In this document: positions 21,883 to 35,435 of the stretch, piece by piece
How positions within the stretch are numbered: the stretch's first letter is position 1
Layout of the letters: each line of letters opens with the position of its first letter
NCBI GenBank assembly: GCA_013397075.1
Contig: VWZS01006721.1
Span: 2,520,896-2,584,895 of the forward strand
From: Rhabdornis inornatus
Lineage: Eukaryota > Chordata > Aves > Passeriformes > Rhabdornithidae
DNA: 64,000 nucleotides
Reading direction: 5' to 3'
Made by a program: the position numbers and the translations under genes
The notes under the pieces: generated by a model
What the model saw: only the letters and a program-made list of their open reading frames with translations
Databases searched by the model: none
Told to the model about the DNA's origin: nothing

Positions 21883-24800
21883 GCTGTGGTTGACAAAACA
21901 TTTGCATTTAGGAGAAGCTCTCAGCAAGCCCTGGACACAGAAGAGATTTGCATTGTTTTTTTGCTATGACTTTTAGGAAAAAACCCTCAACAAAACAAAA
22001 CCCTCACTTTCTTAAGGTGCTGACCACATGGTGAATAATAACTGTGGTTTTACCAAATGTTATAACAAAGTTAGTTGTTAAATTTGTTAATAATTTTACC
22101 CGGTGGCATTCCCTGAGATACTCATTGTTTTTGTAGTCTTGGTCTATATGTATTCCCCAACCAAATTGCATTCCTGATTATATAAAAGATAATTTATTTA
22201 TATATTGGTTTCGAAGCTTTTTAGGTACGATTCTATTTTCCTTTATAAAACTGTTGTGTTTTCTGGTTTTTGGAATTTTTTGTTTATTGCTGCCACAGTC
22301 CTGTTGCACCCCAATTTCACTACTGTCTGTTTCATATGGACAAGGAAGTTAAAACTTTTTTGAGTCCTATTTCAGTTGTATGAGTCTTGGACTTCAGTAG
22401 GATTATCTTGTGAAAATTTTCTATTTTGTATTAATTGTAAAATTTATGGTTGCTTAATCTTCCCTCAAAAAAAAAAAGTTTTCTTATATCTTGCATATTC
22501 ATTCTAAACGATCCTAAAAATAATTTGTTTTACTGAAATAACACCATGTGTTTTGAGGAGCTTGACACCAAAACCCATTAAAAGCATGAATCTCATAGCC
22601 CACAGCATTTAGTTTTTTTTAAATTGTACCCTATATACACATATGAAAATTCTTTTCCTTTAAATGTTTCAAAATTATTAGAGGGACTTCTAATGGTAAC
22701 ATCTATCATTTAAAAAATAATTATTTCTATTCTTAGTTATTGAAGGGAATATAAAGGATAGTTTAAGTGGAAACCAAACTAAACCCCCCAGATTCAGAGT
22801 TATGATTTTGTAGTATGCTTATTTCTGGAAGTTTAGTTAAGCTGTGTCATTTATGGGGGAATTCAGAGATGGGTGGGATTTCCTATTCAAACCTTTAAGG
22901 GACTGCCTGGTTTTACTGACAGGCAGAGGTTCACAAAACAGTATTTTCTGTAAAACATTTCTCTCTGTGTGCAGTGGTTTTTTAATGTAATTGTTGTCTT
23001 ATTTTAGAGGCAGTGCAGCAGTTAATTTAGTCAGGCCCCAACAAGAGTGTTTTGTTATGCCAATGTAATTCTGCAACGTCAACATGCAATAGCATTAGTC
23101 TTATTCTGAGATGTGTTTATTTTTAATCCCTGCTATTATCCCTGAATTTTCAGGTTTCCAGCATGCTTATCAGTTTTATTAGAATGGTCTTGGGAATCTC
23201 CAGGTTTTGAAAGAAGTCTGTCACATAATCTGTCTTTTTATCCTGCTCAGTTAGTGATTTAAATACCAAAAGAGGAACTGCTTACACTGAGCCACCTCAA
23301 ATACAATAAAAAAAAACAAAACCAAAAACAAAGAAAAAAACCCAACCAAACAAAAAAACCAAACCCACAGATAATCATGTGCAGGTAAAATTCACCAAGA
23401 ATCTTGCATCCTGGTATTTGGGTAGGCTTATAACTAAAACTCTCTTTTTGATTGTTATTATTCCCAGGATAAAGTTGGAGCAAAGAGATTTTTCTTTCAA
23501 CACTGTGTATTTGCCTTGTATCTGCATTATTAAATAAGTGTGAACGCCTCCCATCATATCAGTAGTTACTTGTATGCACACTTGTCACACAGAAGTGCCT
23601 TCTGTGGTGTCTGTAACACCAAGCACTCTGTCCTTGAGGCTGACCTCTTGAAGTGGGGTGGTTATGAATGTGAGGTTGGAACAGCAAGGGCGAATCAATC
23701 AGAGCTTCCCTGCCTAATCCTACAGATAAGTAGTAGGGCTGAATGCAGTGACTCCCATGTGTGTTGAGATTTCTGAGTCCTGTGCCTCCACCCAGCACAG
23801 ACTGTAGTGTGAGGGATTCTGCTGTTCCTGGGAGAATTTGTGTATAGCTGGCTGTGAATCCCTCTGGCAATATCGATTTGGGCATAGTTGAAGATAAATG
23901 AGAGCCTTTTGGTGATAATGCATTTATTAAAAGCTTGCTTTAACAGTTTGTTCAAATAAATACCTAGTGTTGAACATGAAGACTAACCAAAAAAGCCCAA
24001 ACCCCAAACATTCGCTGTTCACCCATGAAACAATGAATTTTAGTTCAAAGTTCTAGGTAGATCTGGTTTTGCTGGCTGTACTCCCTGTTCCCTGTACAAG
24101 GCTTTTGCACTCAAAAATTGGAAATGGCAATGTGCCATACACCACATATTAAAATTGCACTGTTATAAAAGCAAGGAAAAAAGCACTTTGCAGTGCTTTC
24201 ACTTATCATTTAGTGCCAGCTGGCAGTGTGGGATTGGAAAGGCTATTGGTTAGTCTTTTATATTTGGTCTTGCTTGCTATGTGATAAATAATAGGTCTGT
24301 CTTCCCTGACACCTTTTATCTAGGATCTTGAACTGTTTCAACTCTGCCTGTGGATGGGAAGAGTTCAATTAAATAGGCCCTTTGCAGGTGTTGTATTATA
24401 CAGGCTTGTATTATACACTTTCTCTACATGACTGTGCTGATACGCACACAGGTGCTGGTGCCAGTGAATCTGTGGAATGCTGCTTGCAGTGTGCACCCAT
24501 TCCATGGAACATAATCAAAACTAAATGAAAAGATGGACCCCCATGTGCTCAAGAAGTGCAGCCCACAGCCTGTGCAAAGGGCATATTTTTTTTCTTAAAT
24601 AGCTAAAATCTTGATGTTTTCATCATGCTCAAGAACTGCCTGTATGGAGGAACACCCACAGTGCCAGCAGCTTGGTGAGCAGCTGCAGTGGGAACTGCAG
24701 GCTGTGCTCTGGGTGGGGGGAATAGCTGGAAACCCAGGCAAGGGGCTGTGACCTGCCCAAGTGTCACTGCTGAATTCAGTGGGAGGCTTTTCCTTACTTT

Positions 24801-25319
24801 GTGTTCCAGAGCCTGTGTGTTCCCTCAGTGGCATGTGAAGCTGTGTGTGGACCCAGAGGTGTCACAAATAGCAGGAAGTAAGAGGTGGGTGGGAATACAA
24901 AGGTGATGACAGGAGTGGTTCAGTGTTATCTAATTTATCTATATATCCACTTATTTGTATTGTGTGTGTATGCATGGGAAGACAGCAGAGAAGTGGGAGA
25001 GTTTATGGTGGAACTGCACCACATTCCGTGCTGTGCTGGCATAAAAGGAGATCAGTGATATAGGCCAGCTTGGACCCAAGGGAGAACTCCTTTTAATACC
25101 AGCTGTGGTGGTGTGTGTAATGTACTATGCAGGGAATATCTCACAGTGCTACCAGGTGACTGTTGGCATCCAGCCCAAAGCTGATGTGCAGTCACAGCCA
25201 TTCTGGAATACTTGGGGAAAAATTAGAAACCTGAAGTCTCTTCCTACAAGTGGAAATCAAATTATACCATATTTAATTCCTACACAAATCAAAAGGTTTC
25301 TTTTTATACTCAGCTACTT
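21883..25319. other. Intergenic sequence without a recognisable gene
   Basis: Apart from the A/C-rich tract at 23301-23367 and a small hairpin (AAAGCACT-TTGC-AGTGCTTT, 24180-24199), nothing is recognisable. Confidence 0.5.
23301..23367. repeat. A/C-rich low-complexity tract
   Basis: A run of A blocks broken by single or paired C (AAAAACAAAACCAAAAAC-like) with almost no G or T. The complementary composition, T broken by G, recurs at 54951-55006 and 59827-59954. Confidence 0.9.
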
Positions 25320-25405
25320 GATGTCCCTGCCCATGGCAGGGGGGTTGGAACTAGACAATTTTTAAGGTCCCTTCTAAGGCAAAACATTTTAAAATTCTAT
25401 GATAT
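25320..25405 (+). mobile_element. CR1 LINE 3'-tail fragment
   Basis: Only the last part of a CR1 copy. GATGTCCCTGCCCATGGCAG, then GGGGTTGGAACTAGACAATT, a GGTCCCTTC stretch and a terminal ATTCTATGAT octamer-like tail. Confidence 0.88.
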
Positions 25406-25878
25406 AAATAGTTTGGAACCTGAAATAGAAATCATTGTCTCTTCAACCTCCTTCAGTGTAATCTTTACTGACTTGAGCACTTCTTTCCCACGTTGAGATT
25501 TGTGCAACATGGGGAAAAAAGACTTGCCCATAATGGGCTAAAATAAATTTTGTAATGCATGGTTGCATTTCCTCTCTGTTTACCTGTCTGCAAAATGCAT
25601 GCCTGCAAAGGATTTGAAAGTAAAAAAAACTACATTCTGAACATGGGTTTCTCTAGTTTTGTGGAAATTGAGCGTAAAACCTGTATGACATGATGAAATA
25701 AAATTAAAGTGGGGTTTTTTTTTGCTAGCTTTTGTGTGATGTTGGTGTCTGTGTAGAATGGGCTGCTATGTATTGATCTATACGTGAAAAATAGATTATA
25801 AGGGAAAAATTTGCCATGTTTCTCCATGCATTTTCTAGGAAAGAAAACAACAAAAAAATCATGCTTATTTTTGTTTAG

Positions 25879-25982
25879 ATGTGGCTTTGCAAGAAGAGAT
25901 GCAATTACGTAAAGGAAGTATGGTGGCTGCACATAACTGTGGTGTTTTCTGTGAAGATGAAAATGGACCAACTGCTCTTGTA
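25879..25982 (+). other. Exon-like segment, unassigned (104 bp)
   Basis: The acceptor TTATTTTTGTTTAG ends at 25878 and the consensus donor GTAAGT starts at 25983. One frame across the segment is fully open. It includes VALQEEMQLRKGSMVAAHNC and ends ENGPTALV at a codon boundary. A second frame, starting at the first base, is also open. I recognise no family, and no partner exon could be linked. Splice signals and frame are seen; that it is a real exon is a guess. Confidence 0.2.
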
Positions 25983-27500
25983 GTAAGTTATTACTGACAG
26001 AAAGCAAACATGAACAAGAAGCATTGCTGAACAAAAATGGTCTCTCTGCCTAGAGAAATGTTAAGTGTCGCAGAAAGTGATGTCTAGAATCTATATTTCC
26101 AGCATTTTCTTTTAGATACCAAGGTTCCATTCCTGCTGAGGTTTTGCATTTCCGTGTTCTGGAAAAAATGGGAGAGTTATACAAGATTTCGTTGCCAAGA
26201 AATCTCTCAGGTGCCCAGGATAACCGCTGTAAAATGGCATTCACTCAGCTGATCATGTCAGAATAGGTCTATGCTGATAAACTTTCAAACTGCTTTTAAG
26301 GATCGTAACCCAGGATATTAACAGTTTAAATAATCTAGATCGAAGTGTTAGGGTGGCTTTAAAAATACCCAAACAAACGTAGTATTTCATTAATACTAAA
26401 TCAAGCCAATCATTGGAGTTAGTCTTTATTTGTTTGTTGGTTCTGTTATCCAAGGCTCTGATTTACTCTCTCACATCCAGAAACATCTGAATCATCCTCT
26501 TAGCTTGTCAAAGGCAAACTGCTTCAATACTGGGGTCACTGGGCTCATGGAAACAGTCTTGTAGCTGTTGTTGGTTTATTCTGTATTGACAATAAACATT
26601 TTACTTAAAGATCTTTCTCTAATAATATCAGAAAACAAACCAAAACACCTCAATTTCCAGTAATAATTAGATTTAAAATGTTTGCTTTTTCTGAAGTAAT
26701 GAAGTTTTAAATGAAGGATGCAAGCAAAAAGCAGAAGGGATGAAGTGAACACAATATGAAAGGGAACAATAGGATGATTTTTAAAAGAAATGTTTTTTAT
26801 TATTTCGCTCAGGCATAGAAGTAAAATATTTGGTAATAGCTGTTACCTGGAATCATTCATGAAAACATAATAAAACTAGGAAAATAGTATCCAGTCTGCA
26901 GCAATTGGAAACCATCAGATGACCTGGACCACACTACAGTATCATGTATTTAATATTTGACTAATATTTTTGATAAATTATTCATCTTCAGCTGTTAGGA
27001 GTTGAGCTTTAAAAAAGAATAGCTTGTTTGAAATTTTGAGGCTGGTCTGTTGCTTATCCCTCATCTCCACTTTGCTGTTCAGAGCACTGGTGAGAAGGAC
27101 AAGTGTTCTCAATCTGCGGGTTTTTAAACACACGAAGCTGTAAAGTCTTATCACTTCCTTATCTCGGCACCTGCAATTCTATACCCTTCTGTATGTATCA
27201 GATGAGATAATCACCTATGTCTCCCTTAAATGTTGGGCTTGAGAAACAGGGTAGAGCTGAAAACATTCATATCAGTTAAACTGGGCTCTTTGTGTCTGCA
27301 GCTGTGAATACTTTATTTAGGAAAAGCAGCCAGAGGGAGAGGGATGTGAAAGGCAGTCCCTGCCATCTTAGTGGCTTTGCAGATTCAGCACAGGTCTGAG
27401 TTATTTTTGATGCTCCAAAAACTGCTTCTCTCTGCTTAAACCGCTGTGGGAATAAACCCAGGATCCTCTTTTACCCCTTTTGCAGGAACTGCACAAGTGG
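25983..27500. other. Intergenic sequence without a recognisable gene
   Basis: AT-rich, with no exon or repeat recognised. The 134-codon open frame on the - strand over 25630-26034 shows no domain and overlaps the exon-like segment on +. Confidence 0.5.
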
Positions 27501-27909
27501 GTTTGGAACACAAGCCCTATGAAGAGGGAGCTGGGAGTGTTTAGCCTGGAGAAAAGGAGACTCAGGGGTGACCTTATCACTCTCTACAACCTCCTGAAAG
27601 GTGGCTGTAGTCAGGTGGGGGTTGGTCTCTTTCTCCAGGCAGCAACTGGCAGAACCAGAGGACACAGTCTTAAGCCGAACCAAGAGAAATATAGGTTGGA
27701 TGTTAGGAAAAACTTTTTTACAGAAAGGATGATAAAGTACTGGAATTGTCTGCCTGGGGAGGTGGTGGAGTCACCATCCCTGGATGTGTTTAAAAAAAGA
27801 CTGGATATGGCACTCGGTGCCATGGTTTAGTTGAGGTGTTAGGGCATGGGTTGGACTTAATGATCTTGAAGGTCTCTTCCAACCTAGTCGTTCTGTGTGA
27901 TTCTGTGAG
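27501..27909 (+). mobile_element. CR1 LINE fragment with ORF2 C-terminus and octamer tail
   Basis: The + strand reads as the last ~110 codons of the CR1 reverse transcriptase ORF. Landmarks are ELGVFSLEKRRLRGDLITLY, then LDVRKNFFTERMIKYWNCLP and SPSLDVFKKRLD. It then runs through the 3'UTR landmark GGACTTAATGATCTTGAAGG to a tail of GTTCTGTGTGATTCTGTGAG. The reading frame is intact over this piece, making it the best preserved CR1 copy here. Confidence 0.95.
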
Positions 27910-28848
27910 TTATTTTCCCTGTGCTTTCTGTTTCTGACTTTGGAGTTTTGCATTCACTTCTGTGCAGTGAATCCAAGCCTGTCACTGCCTGGGAAAGTTG
28001 TTATGCCACTGAGCTGTCAGCTAAGAGTGCTGCAACTTTTTCCAGCTGAGCTTCAAAAATAAACAGGACTCCTTCTCTGGTCATTCAAAGAACAGCTGCA
28101 GGCACCCAGGATTGTGAGAAGAGTCCTGGACTGTCCATGTTCTGGACAGAGAAAGGGATTTGGATCAAGTGCAGTGGAAAATGTTTCCTCTGAGATAGCA
28201 AGCTGGTTGTCATCCTTCATGCCTGCAGCTTTAGATAAGCTTGGCTTGAATGCCTGTTCCTCCCCAGACATTGCAGGGGAAGCGTTGGATCACAACTCTG
28301 AAATTTGGATTCTGTCCAAGGGAGCCACAGGCCTGACAGACAGATGTGTCAATGGGCCACTCCTAGGGGTGCAGGTTTCTCACTGAGCCCAGTGATTTTA
28401 ACAGAGGCTCTGTAGTAAATGTTGGGTTTGGTGAAGTGATCTGGGGCAGTTTTGAGGTGGCTATTTATGGCACATATTGAGTACAGTCCCCAGCGTGAAG
28501 GTTTCGTTATATAGCATTTTGTCCATCTGTTCTGTGGTTCTTTTTTTTTTTTTTCTGTGATGGGAAAGAAGCTAAAATTACTTTGGAATTTGTTCTTCCT
28601 TGCTGCTTGTGTAAGGGGGAAAGTGAAGTGAAATGTCATGACTTTAATAGGAATTTCATGGATTGGCAATGCTTTATTTTCCAGTTAACATTTGAAGAAT
28701 TGGGTTTTTTTCCTGTGTCTTCTTCCCCAATCCTTTCAGTGCCAATTGAAAAAAAAAAAAATACAAAAAACCAGAAACAATTATTATGAAACTTTGCTGA
28801 GTAACCACTAAAAATTAAGATTTACTTACTTTTGGCATCAATTTCCAT
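27910..28848. other. Intergenic sequence without a recognisable gene
   Basis: Nothing recognised beyond a T14 run at 28541-28554 and an A-rich stretch near 28748. Confidence 0.5.
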
Positions 28849-28894
28849 GTTACCATTACTACTGCCAGTAATGGTAACTCTTGGTAATGGTAAC
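28849..28894. repeat. Perfect 12-bp inverted repeat with an extra half-site
   Basis: GTTACCATTACT (28849-28860) and its exact complement AGTAATGGTAAC (28867-28878) are separated by six bases. A third copy of the motif, TAATGGTAAC, follows at 28885-28894. It could be a hairpin or paired binding sites. Confidence 0.8.
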
Positions 28895-31800
28895 TTGCTT
28901 TTATTTTTCATGCTTTTTTAGCACAAAACCTTGGAACTCCTCATCTCATTTCCAAGAATTTTCTGTGTTAATGAGAGCACATCTTCAGAAAGTAGTGCTA
29001 CAACAATGCAAGTTACGAGATTCTTTGAGAGCTGTTGGTTTCAAGATATAGGCAAAATATGTTTCTATCCTAAGGGGGGAAAAAAAGGCTGACCAGATGC
29101 AAAAGCGGAGCAGCTTTGAGCTTTTTATAACAAATGTTGAGATTATACCTACAGAAGCATTCAAAAGACAGCACAGCTATTTCTGTGCTGAGGTTAATAA
29201 ATTGCAATTGGTAATTATTAAAACTATTTAAGGAAAGTCAGTTGAAACAAAGATACACGAGCACTCTATTATTTCTGTTTGTACAAACTTGATTTATTGA
29301 ATCTGTGCAATAATCACTGATGTCCAGAGTAAATATCTTTTGGCTGCTGTCATCAATGTTTTTGTTTCCTTCAAGAGGCTTTCTCACTAAGTTCTGATTA
29401 ATTCTGTTACTTCATAGGAATTTCAAGTCCTTTGCTTGATTTCAGGAATTAATTTAAAAAAATTTAGAATGTTCCTTTCCTGTGAATCTTGCCATTTGAG
29501 AAAAAGGTGAATGTGACATTCTTCATGTGAGGGTGCTACCAGTTCAGAAGTGATGTTATTAACAATTGTTATATTACAGTATTAAAATTAATGTTTTTTA
29601 ATGCCTATAATGTCTTTCATCCCAAAACCACTTTACAGCAAGTGTGTCAACTGTCACCTACTGGATGGCTTAATGCCTTGGTAATAACTCTAAATGACAC
29701 TGCATGCAGATGAAAGAGCTTCACTGATTGACAAGGATTCATTGGGGTACCTGGTGCTTTGTTTCGGGAGGAAAAGTGCCGTGCTTGAAAGGAATCCATG
29801 TCAAGATTACACCTAGAATCTGGGATCAAAAGAAGAGGAAACAAAAGATGTTTCATGGGTGCCTTCCAAGCCATGGTTTCATGTTGTTATCATGCTTCAC
29901 CTGTCTGTGATAACAATGGCAGGTAGGTTGCAGCGTGCCATAGATTGCAGCTCAACTTGGAGCTGACAGCAGGCAGCTGGCTGGTGTGGAATTGATGCCC
30001 AACGACGTGAGGAGCCCAAATCAGGGGCATCAACACAGATACCAGTGGGATGTGAAATGTCACAGGGAGTTTTGTTTGTTATCTGGGTGCTAGTTCAGGA
30101 GGACTGTAGCTCTCCCTGATGTCCAAGCCTGTGTAGATTGTCTCGGACTTCAAATGGTGTCTCAAGTATCATCATGTGCTCATGATGAGGTGACAGAATT
30201 GTGCTCCTCAGCAATTAATGAGGTGCAAGAAGTCCAGCTCACCCAAGAGGGTTGTTTGGATTCAAACGGTTTGATGTCCAAAATGTGTTTGTTTTGTTTG
30301 AGTCCAGGGCAAATAAGACAAATCACTGAGGGGAAAACACAACAGAGAGACCTGCCAGGTAGGTGTCAGTCAGAAGTGTTCTCTGTTTTTGTTCTGGATT
30401 TCAGCTCAAGTAAAATAAACACAGGGTATCACAGGAGTTTGTAGCAGTCCTCAATAAAAATCACTGTAGATAAATCCACCCCCACAGTATGTTAATTCTT
30501 GGGATTCAAATACAGAGACCCTGTGTTACTTCCTTCTCTAAAATGGCCAGTTGCTGAACTATGATTTAGAGCCTCTCTTTGTCTCATGAAGGCAGATCAC
30601 AGAAATTTCTGCAGATGCTGGCTTTGGTTTTGTTTTTTTATTTCCAGCAGTTAATTGTCTTATTTCAGTGGTTATCAGTCCTGAATTTCTGGACTTTCTT
30701 AACTTCTTTTTGACTTAATAAATAGGAATTATATTTTTTCCCTGGAATATTTTGCCTCTTCCCCACCATAAACATGCTAGGATGTTGTAGTCCCTCTTCA
30801 GTGATGTAATTAGATTAGTTATAAGAATAATCCTAGAGAACTGGCCTCTACAAGCTATTCTCAGTCAACAGAACTGGTTGTCTAAGCATTTAAACCTTGA
30901 GGCAGGTTATGGTCTTGACTTTCCTGTCAGCAGAAAGAATGCAGTATTAAAGTGAGGCCTGCCAGGTGCTTTTGGCATAACTTTCAAAACATGGTGGTAT
31001 GGGGCTTTTTTTAGATTTTCCATCTTTGTCTATATTGATATTCCAATTGCTGGCTGTAGATTCATCCTGATTTACAAGATTACATGACTGTCTAGATCAG
31101 ATAACTTATTCCAGTGTAGGAAAACAGACATTGATCATACCATCTCTCTATTTTTTCAGTGAGGTAATAGATTAGGATCCTTATGTTTCTCTGGCCTTGG
31201 CAGGATTTTCATGAGTGTATAAATTTTTGGGGATTTTTTTTTTTTTTCCTTCTTGCTGTTTCTGAGACATTGTTTGCAATATGGCAGGATGAAATGAAGA
31301 ATGCTGAGGCAGTGAAGAAGGGGAAGGGCTAGAAGCACAAACAATGCCTAAGTGGAATGAGAATGCCTGGAAAACATTAATAGCTCTATTATATCTGAGC
31401 TATTACTTCAATTCTAAAATTGAAATATGCTGCCTTGGAATTATGCTCTTTTCACATCTCTATTCTGCACTTTTGGGCAATTATGGAGCTGTCGAGCACA
31501 GCCAGTTTGTACATTGTCCTCACTTAGCTGCTGCTGCTGTGTTCCAGAATCAATATTGAAATAATGGTGTTTAAAGGTGTTGCTTTGACAGACCTGCATG
31601 ATGCTGTATGACTGCAGCATCCAAGCACACCATGGAAGCAACAACCCCAAGGGTCTTATTCTGTGCATCTTCAGATATGTCTGCTGCTTTGTCTTGGTGA
31701 ACAATATCTGAGTGTGACATTAAACTGTGTTTGTACCCATGCCAATAGGACCTTGGACCACATGAGGAGTTGTGGGAGGAAGAGGAAATGCAGTTTTTCA

Positions 31801-34800
31801 GGTGGTTTCTCAGGCCCCATGCCAGCCTGTGTGACACAGAGATGAAGGGTGATCAGCTAAGGCTCCCTTGGGCAGTGTTGCCTCAGGTGGGAAGGGTTCA
31901 TGCAGATGCTGGTGCAGCATCCCATGTTGTACACACTCTCTTGCCTTTGTCCAGCATTGGAGAGCATCACAAGCATTCCTGAGGCATCAAGTATGGAAAG
32001 CAGGTGTGGTGAAGGGATTTTTTACATGCTTTGAGAACGTGCATCTCATGTATGTTGCACTGGGTAGTTGCCCTACCTTATCTCACTGTGTTTTGTTGTG
32101 AATGAATTTTCTACAAATCAAATGAAAGTTTAGCTGTCCTCAGGGCTAGTTTCTGTCTCTATGAGCTGCAGCCTTTACAACTCCCTAGTTTAGTGAAACC
32201 TTTTTGACCTATTTCTTGGGTCAGGGCTGAGATAAAATAAAACATCCAAAAAAGCTTTTTCCATTATATGATCATTCTGCTCCCAAAGGGGAACAAGAAC
32301 ACCTTTGAAATCACATATTTGGAAGAAATACTTGGGGGAACCAAATGCATGGAGTGAGTCAGCCCAATTGCTTTAAAAAATGATCATGTGCTGCTGATTC
32401 TGACATTCTGTAGTCTTAGTGTATAGTCTTAGTTGGAACTGTTAGGTTTCTTTGTGGGAGCAGAGACTTGCTTATGTTCAAGAAATGTGTAATCAGGACT
32501 TGGTAAGTGAAAGCATCACTGGTGAACTTGAGAAAAAAATCGATGAGTTGTCCACGCTCTTATGTGAGAATTAAATTTGAGAAATGAAACAATTCTCAAG
32601 CAAGTAATGTACCAAGAAGGATTTTATAAGAAAAGGCAGTATATTAAAAGCTTTTGAAGCAACCCAGGAACCAGAGTTTTCAGTAGCAGAGGAAGTTGAG
32701 CCATCTCTCAGCAGGGTGCTGAAATCCATGTAGTTCACTAAATCTACTAATACGTTCTTTTCCCATTTCAGTAAGTCTGTGCAACTTTTTAATACATTTT
32801 TTTAGCCAAGAGAATTATTTGGCCCATACCTTCTAAATCCTACCTTGGGGAGCATATTATTGTCATGGTAACATAGCCAGAGCTTATCTTGTTTGCTCAA
32901 GATGGGAATCTGTATTGTTTCAAAATGTATATTTGGAGCACAACTTACTGAAATCATCAATATTTATACAGCAGATAATATCTTCAGACAGGCTGGACAC
33001 CATCTGTCACAGTCTGATTTAATTTTATGGTCATAGCAAAGTGAACTGACAGTGTGGAATTTTTCACAGAAGTCAGCTGGAAGGGTGTCATGGTTTTCAG
33101 GTAAACCTGTGAAATATTGGTAATGATGGCTGTGCATTCATGTTATGTAAATAACATGGGGAGGGTTTGATTTCTGTTTGTTTGCATCCTGAAACAAGTT
33201 TAAATTCTGTTTAGTGCTCTATTGTACTGGAATAATTTATAATTGAATCCATCATACATGCCTTATGTATCTCTGCAGGGAAAATTGAGCATGAAAAAAT
33301 TCGCTCTGGAAGAATTACTTAATACAGGAAGTGGCAATTTTTAAAATTAAATAAGACTTGAACAGTTCATGGTATTACCTTCAGGTGGCAATTTAAAATT
33401 AAGGTTGTTTTCTTTTTCATAGTAACCATTTGGTTTATGGCACCTTTAGCATTTTATGTAATGTTTTATATCATTAGAACAATTAAACACCCATGATAAA
33501 TTTATTCAAAATTATATTAGTGCCTTTTAGGGTATATGTATTTGCTAGAGTTTTACAGGACATGCAGCCCTTGACAGCAGGCAAAGCAGTTTCAAAAACG
33601 GCAGTAGTATTATTGTGTGCTGAATTATTGTTCTGTTGATACATGTAATCAAATAAGTAGTAAAATATTTTTCACTAACAATGCAGTAATTGAAGGTATA
33701 GGTGAAATAGTTTCTTGTGAAACAATGCTGTTTCTCCAACACTTGGATGCTTGAAGTTATTCATTAAGTTCATTCCTTTTACTGAAGTACTCAACAGTCC
33801 AGTTTTGTATATCTACTTTACTGCTAGTGAGATATATGTGCATCTTGCTGTTCCATGTTTATGGGCTTCCTTTCAGGACATCCTTTTTCTAATGATGATG
33901 AGTGTAAAAGCTTGAACCCTTCAAATTTTTGTGCTTGCATGCATTTGTGTGCACATTTCTCCTGTGTTAGTGCCTGTTTGCTGCTTCTCAATGCATATCT
34001 GCTAAGATTTGTTTTATCCTATCTTAGATCTTGATTTAGAAATGTATGGGTAATGAAAAGCACTCTTTACTTGAAGAACAACTTTTTCTGAATTTGCTCT
34101 TGTCCTCTACTACATTTAAACCAGGATTTCAATATGTAAAATAATGCATTTTGGTCAGACAGCTGTTGGATTTTGTCCTTGTTTGTACAATGTACAAGCA
34201 AGTGATCAGTGCAACTCCTTGGATTGCTTATTGTTAATCAGCCCGTCTTTTAAGAATTCTTCTGCTGCATCTGTTGTGCTGATTCACTGTTTCTTTCACT
34301 TAAAACCTCCCTTGTGAAAAAATGAATCAAGTAAATTTGTCCAACAGCCATGGCCTGCCCTGTGATATCGCTGCCTGTTCTCAATTACCAGATTTTGTCT
34401 CCAATTACATTTTGTAATTGCAGCATCTCTGTATTGGTCAGGCCTCATGAAGGTAAAAGGAAGGTTTGGATTGTGCTTTTCAACCTCAGAATTATATAGA
34501 AAGCTGACATGATGCTGGTCATATTTAATTCTCCATCTTAGTTTAGTTTTGTTTGTCACCTGTATAACAAAGTTAAATAAATCCTAGGATTAAAATGTAC
34601 ACTTCTTCATGGTGTGGCAGTAAAGAGGTAGTGGAAGGAAAGGGGTAGAAAAAATGGTTAGAGGAGTATGTGTAACATCCTTTACCTTTTTAAAAGCCTC
34701 TCTCAACCATTAGATAATAACAAAGTGAAAAATGTAATGGCTTTAAAGGCCTCTTGGTGGAGATGAACACAAAATCCAAGATTATTATTTCTTTTGTCTG

Positions 34801-35362
34801 GGATAAAGTCCAGGTCAACCTTCATCAGTAATTTTTCCTTGAGAATGAGATTAAATAAGAGCAATGAAGGCATTGAAAATTTTTGGATTTTGTTAAAAAC
34901 TAGCTGAGAAGTCCAGTACAGGGTAGGGTTGTATGGCAGACAAATGAGAGCTGCAAAAAAAGAGTTTGTTATATTGCATCCTCAAGCTTTAAAAATAACT
35001 GTTCCAAAGACACTCTTGGATTGTGTGGGTACGTACCTGGGGGGAACAGCAGTGGCTGGTTTCATGGAGAGCCTGGCACACACCTTCACTCTTCCACTAG
35101 AGAGTCCAGCATTGCATGAGACTGGAATCATACAAAACTGTGGCTGAAAGTGATGTTGAGAAATCCTGTAGTTCTGGCTTTAGCACCGACTTGGGTGGAA
35201 GAATTTGTTCAGAGATTGGTTTGTTGCTTTATGCCTTAAAACATGAGGATGCTTGCTCACTAGGATTTTATTCTAGTGGCCTTAATTAAATGTGATTCAG
35301 AACAATATGACCCCTGTAAGGCAGGCAGAGCTGAAGGGGGCGTGTAGCTGCTCTTAAACCAT
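28895..35362. other. Intergenic sequence without a recognisable gene
   Basis: No CR1, exon or RNA gene recognised in about 6.5 kb. Open frames such as 30154-30444 (+) and 31571-31837 (-) have no known domain. Confidence 0.5.
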
Positions 35363-35435
35363 CACAGTTTGCAACCCACTGCGTTAAGCCATCACCAATT
35401 TCAGGTTGCTTTAATGTGCTGGATTGCAAACTGTG
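35363..35435. repeat. Inverted repeat, 16-bp arms (15/16 matched), 41-base spacer
   Basis: CACAGTTTGCAACCCA at 35363-35378 pairs with TGGATTGCAAACTGTG at 35420-35435 with one mismatch. The spacer also contains a second CCATCAC motif like the one overlapping the left arm. Confidence 0.75.

Noticed and set aside
25630..26034. 134-codon - strand open frame
   Set aside because: Low-complexity Phe/Leu/His-rich translation of AT-rich DNA with no domain.
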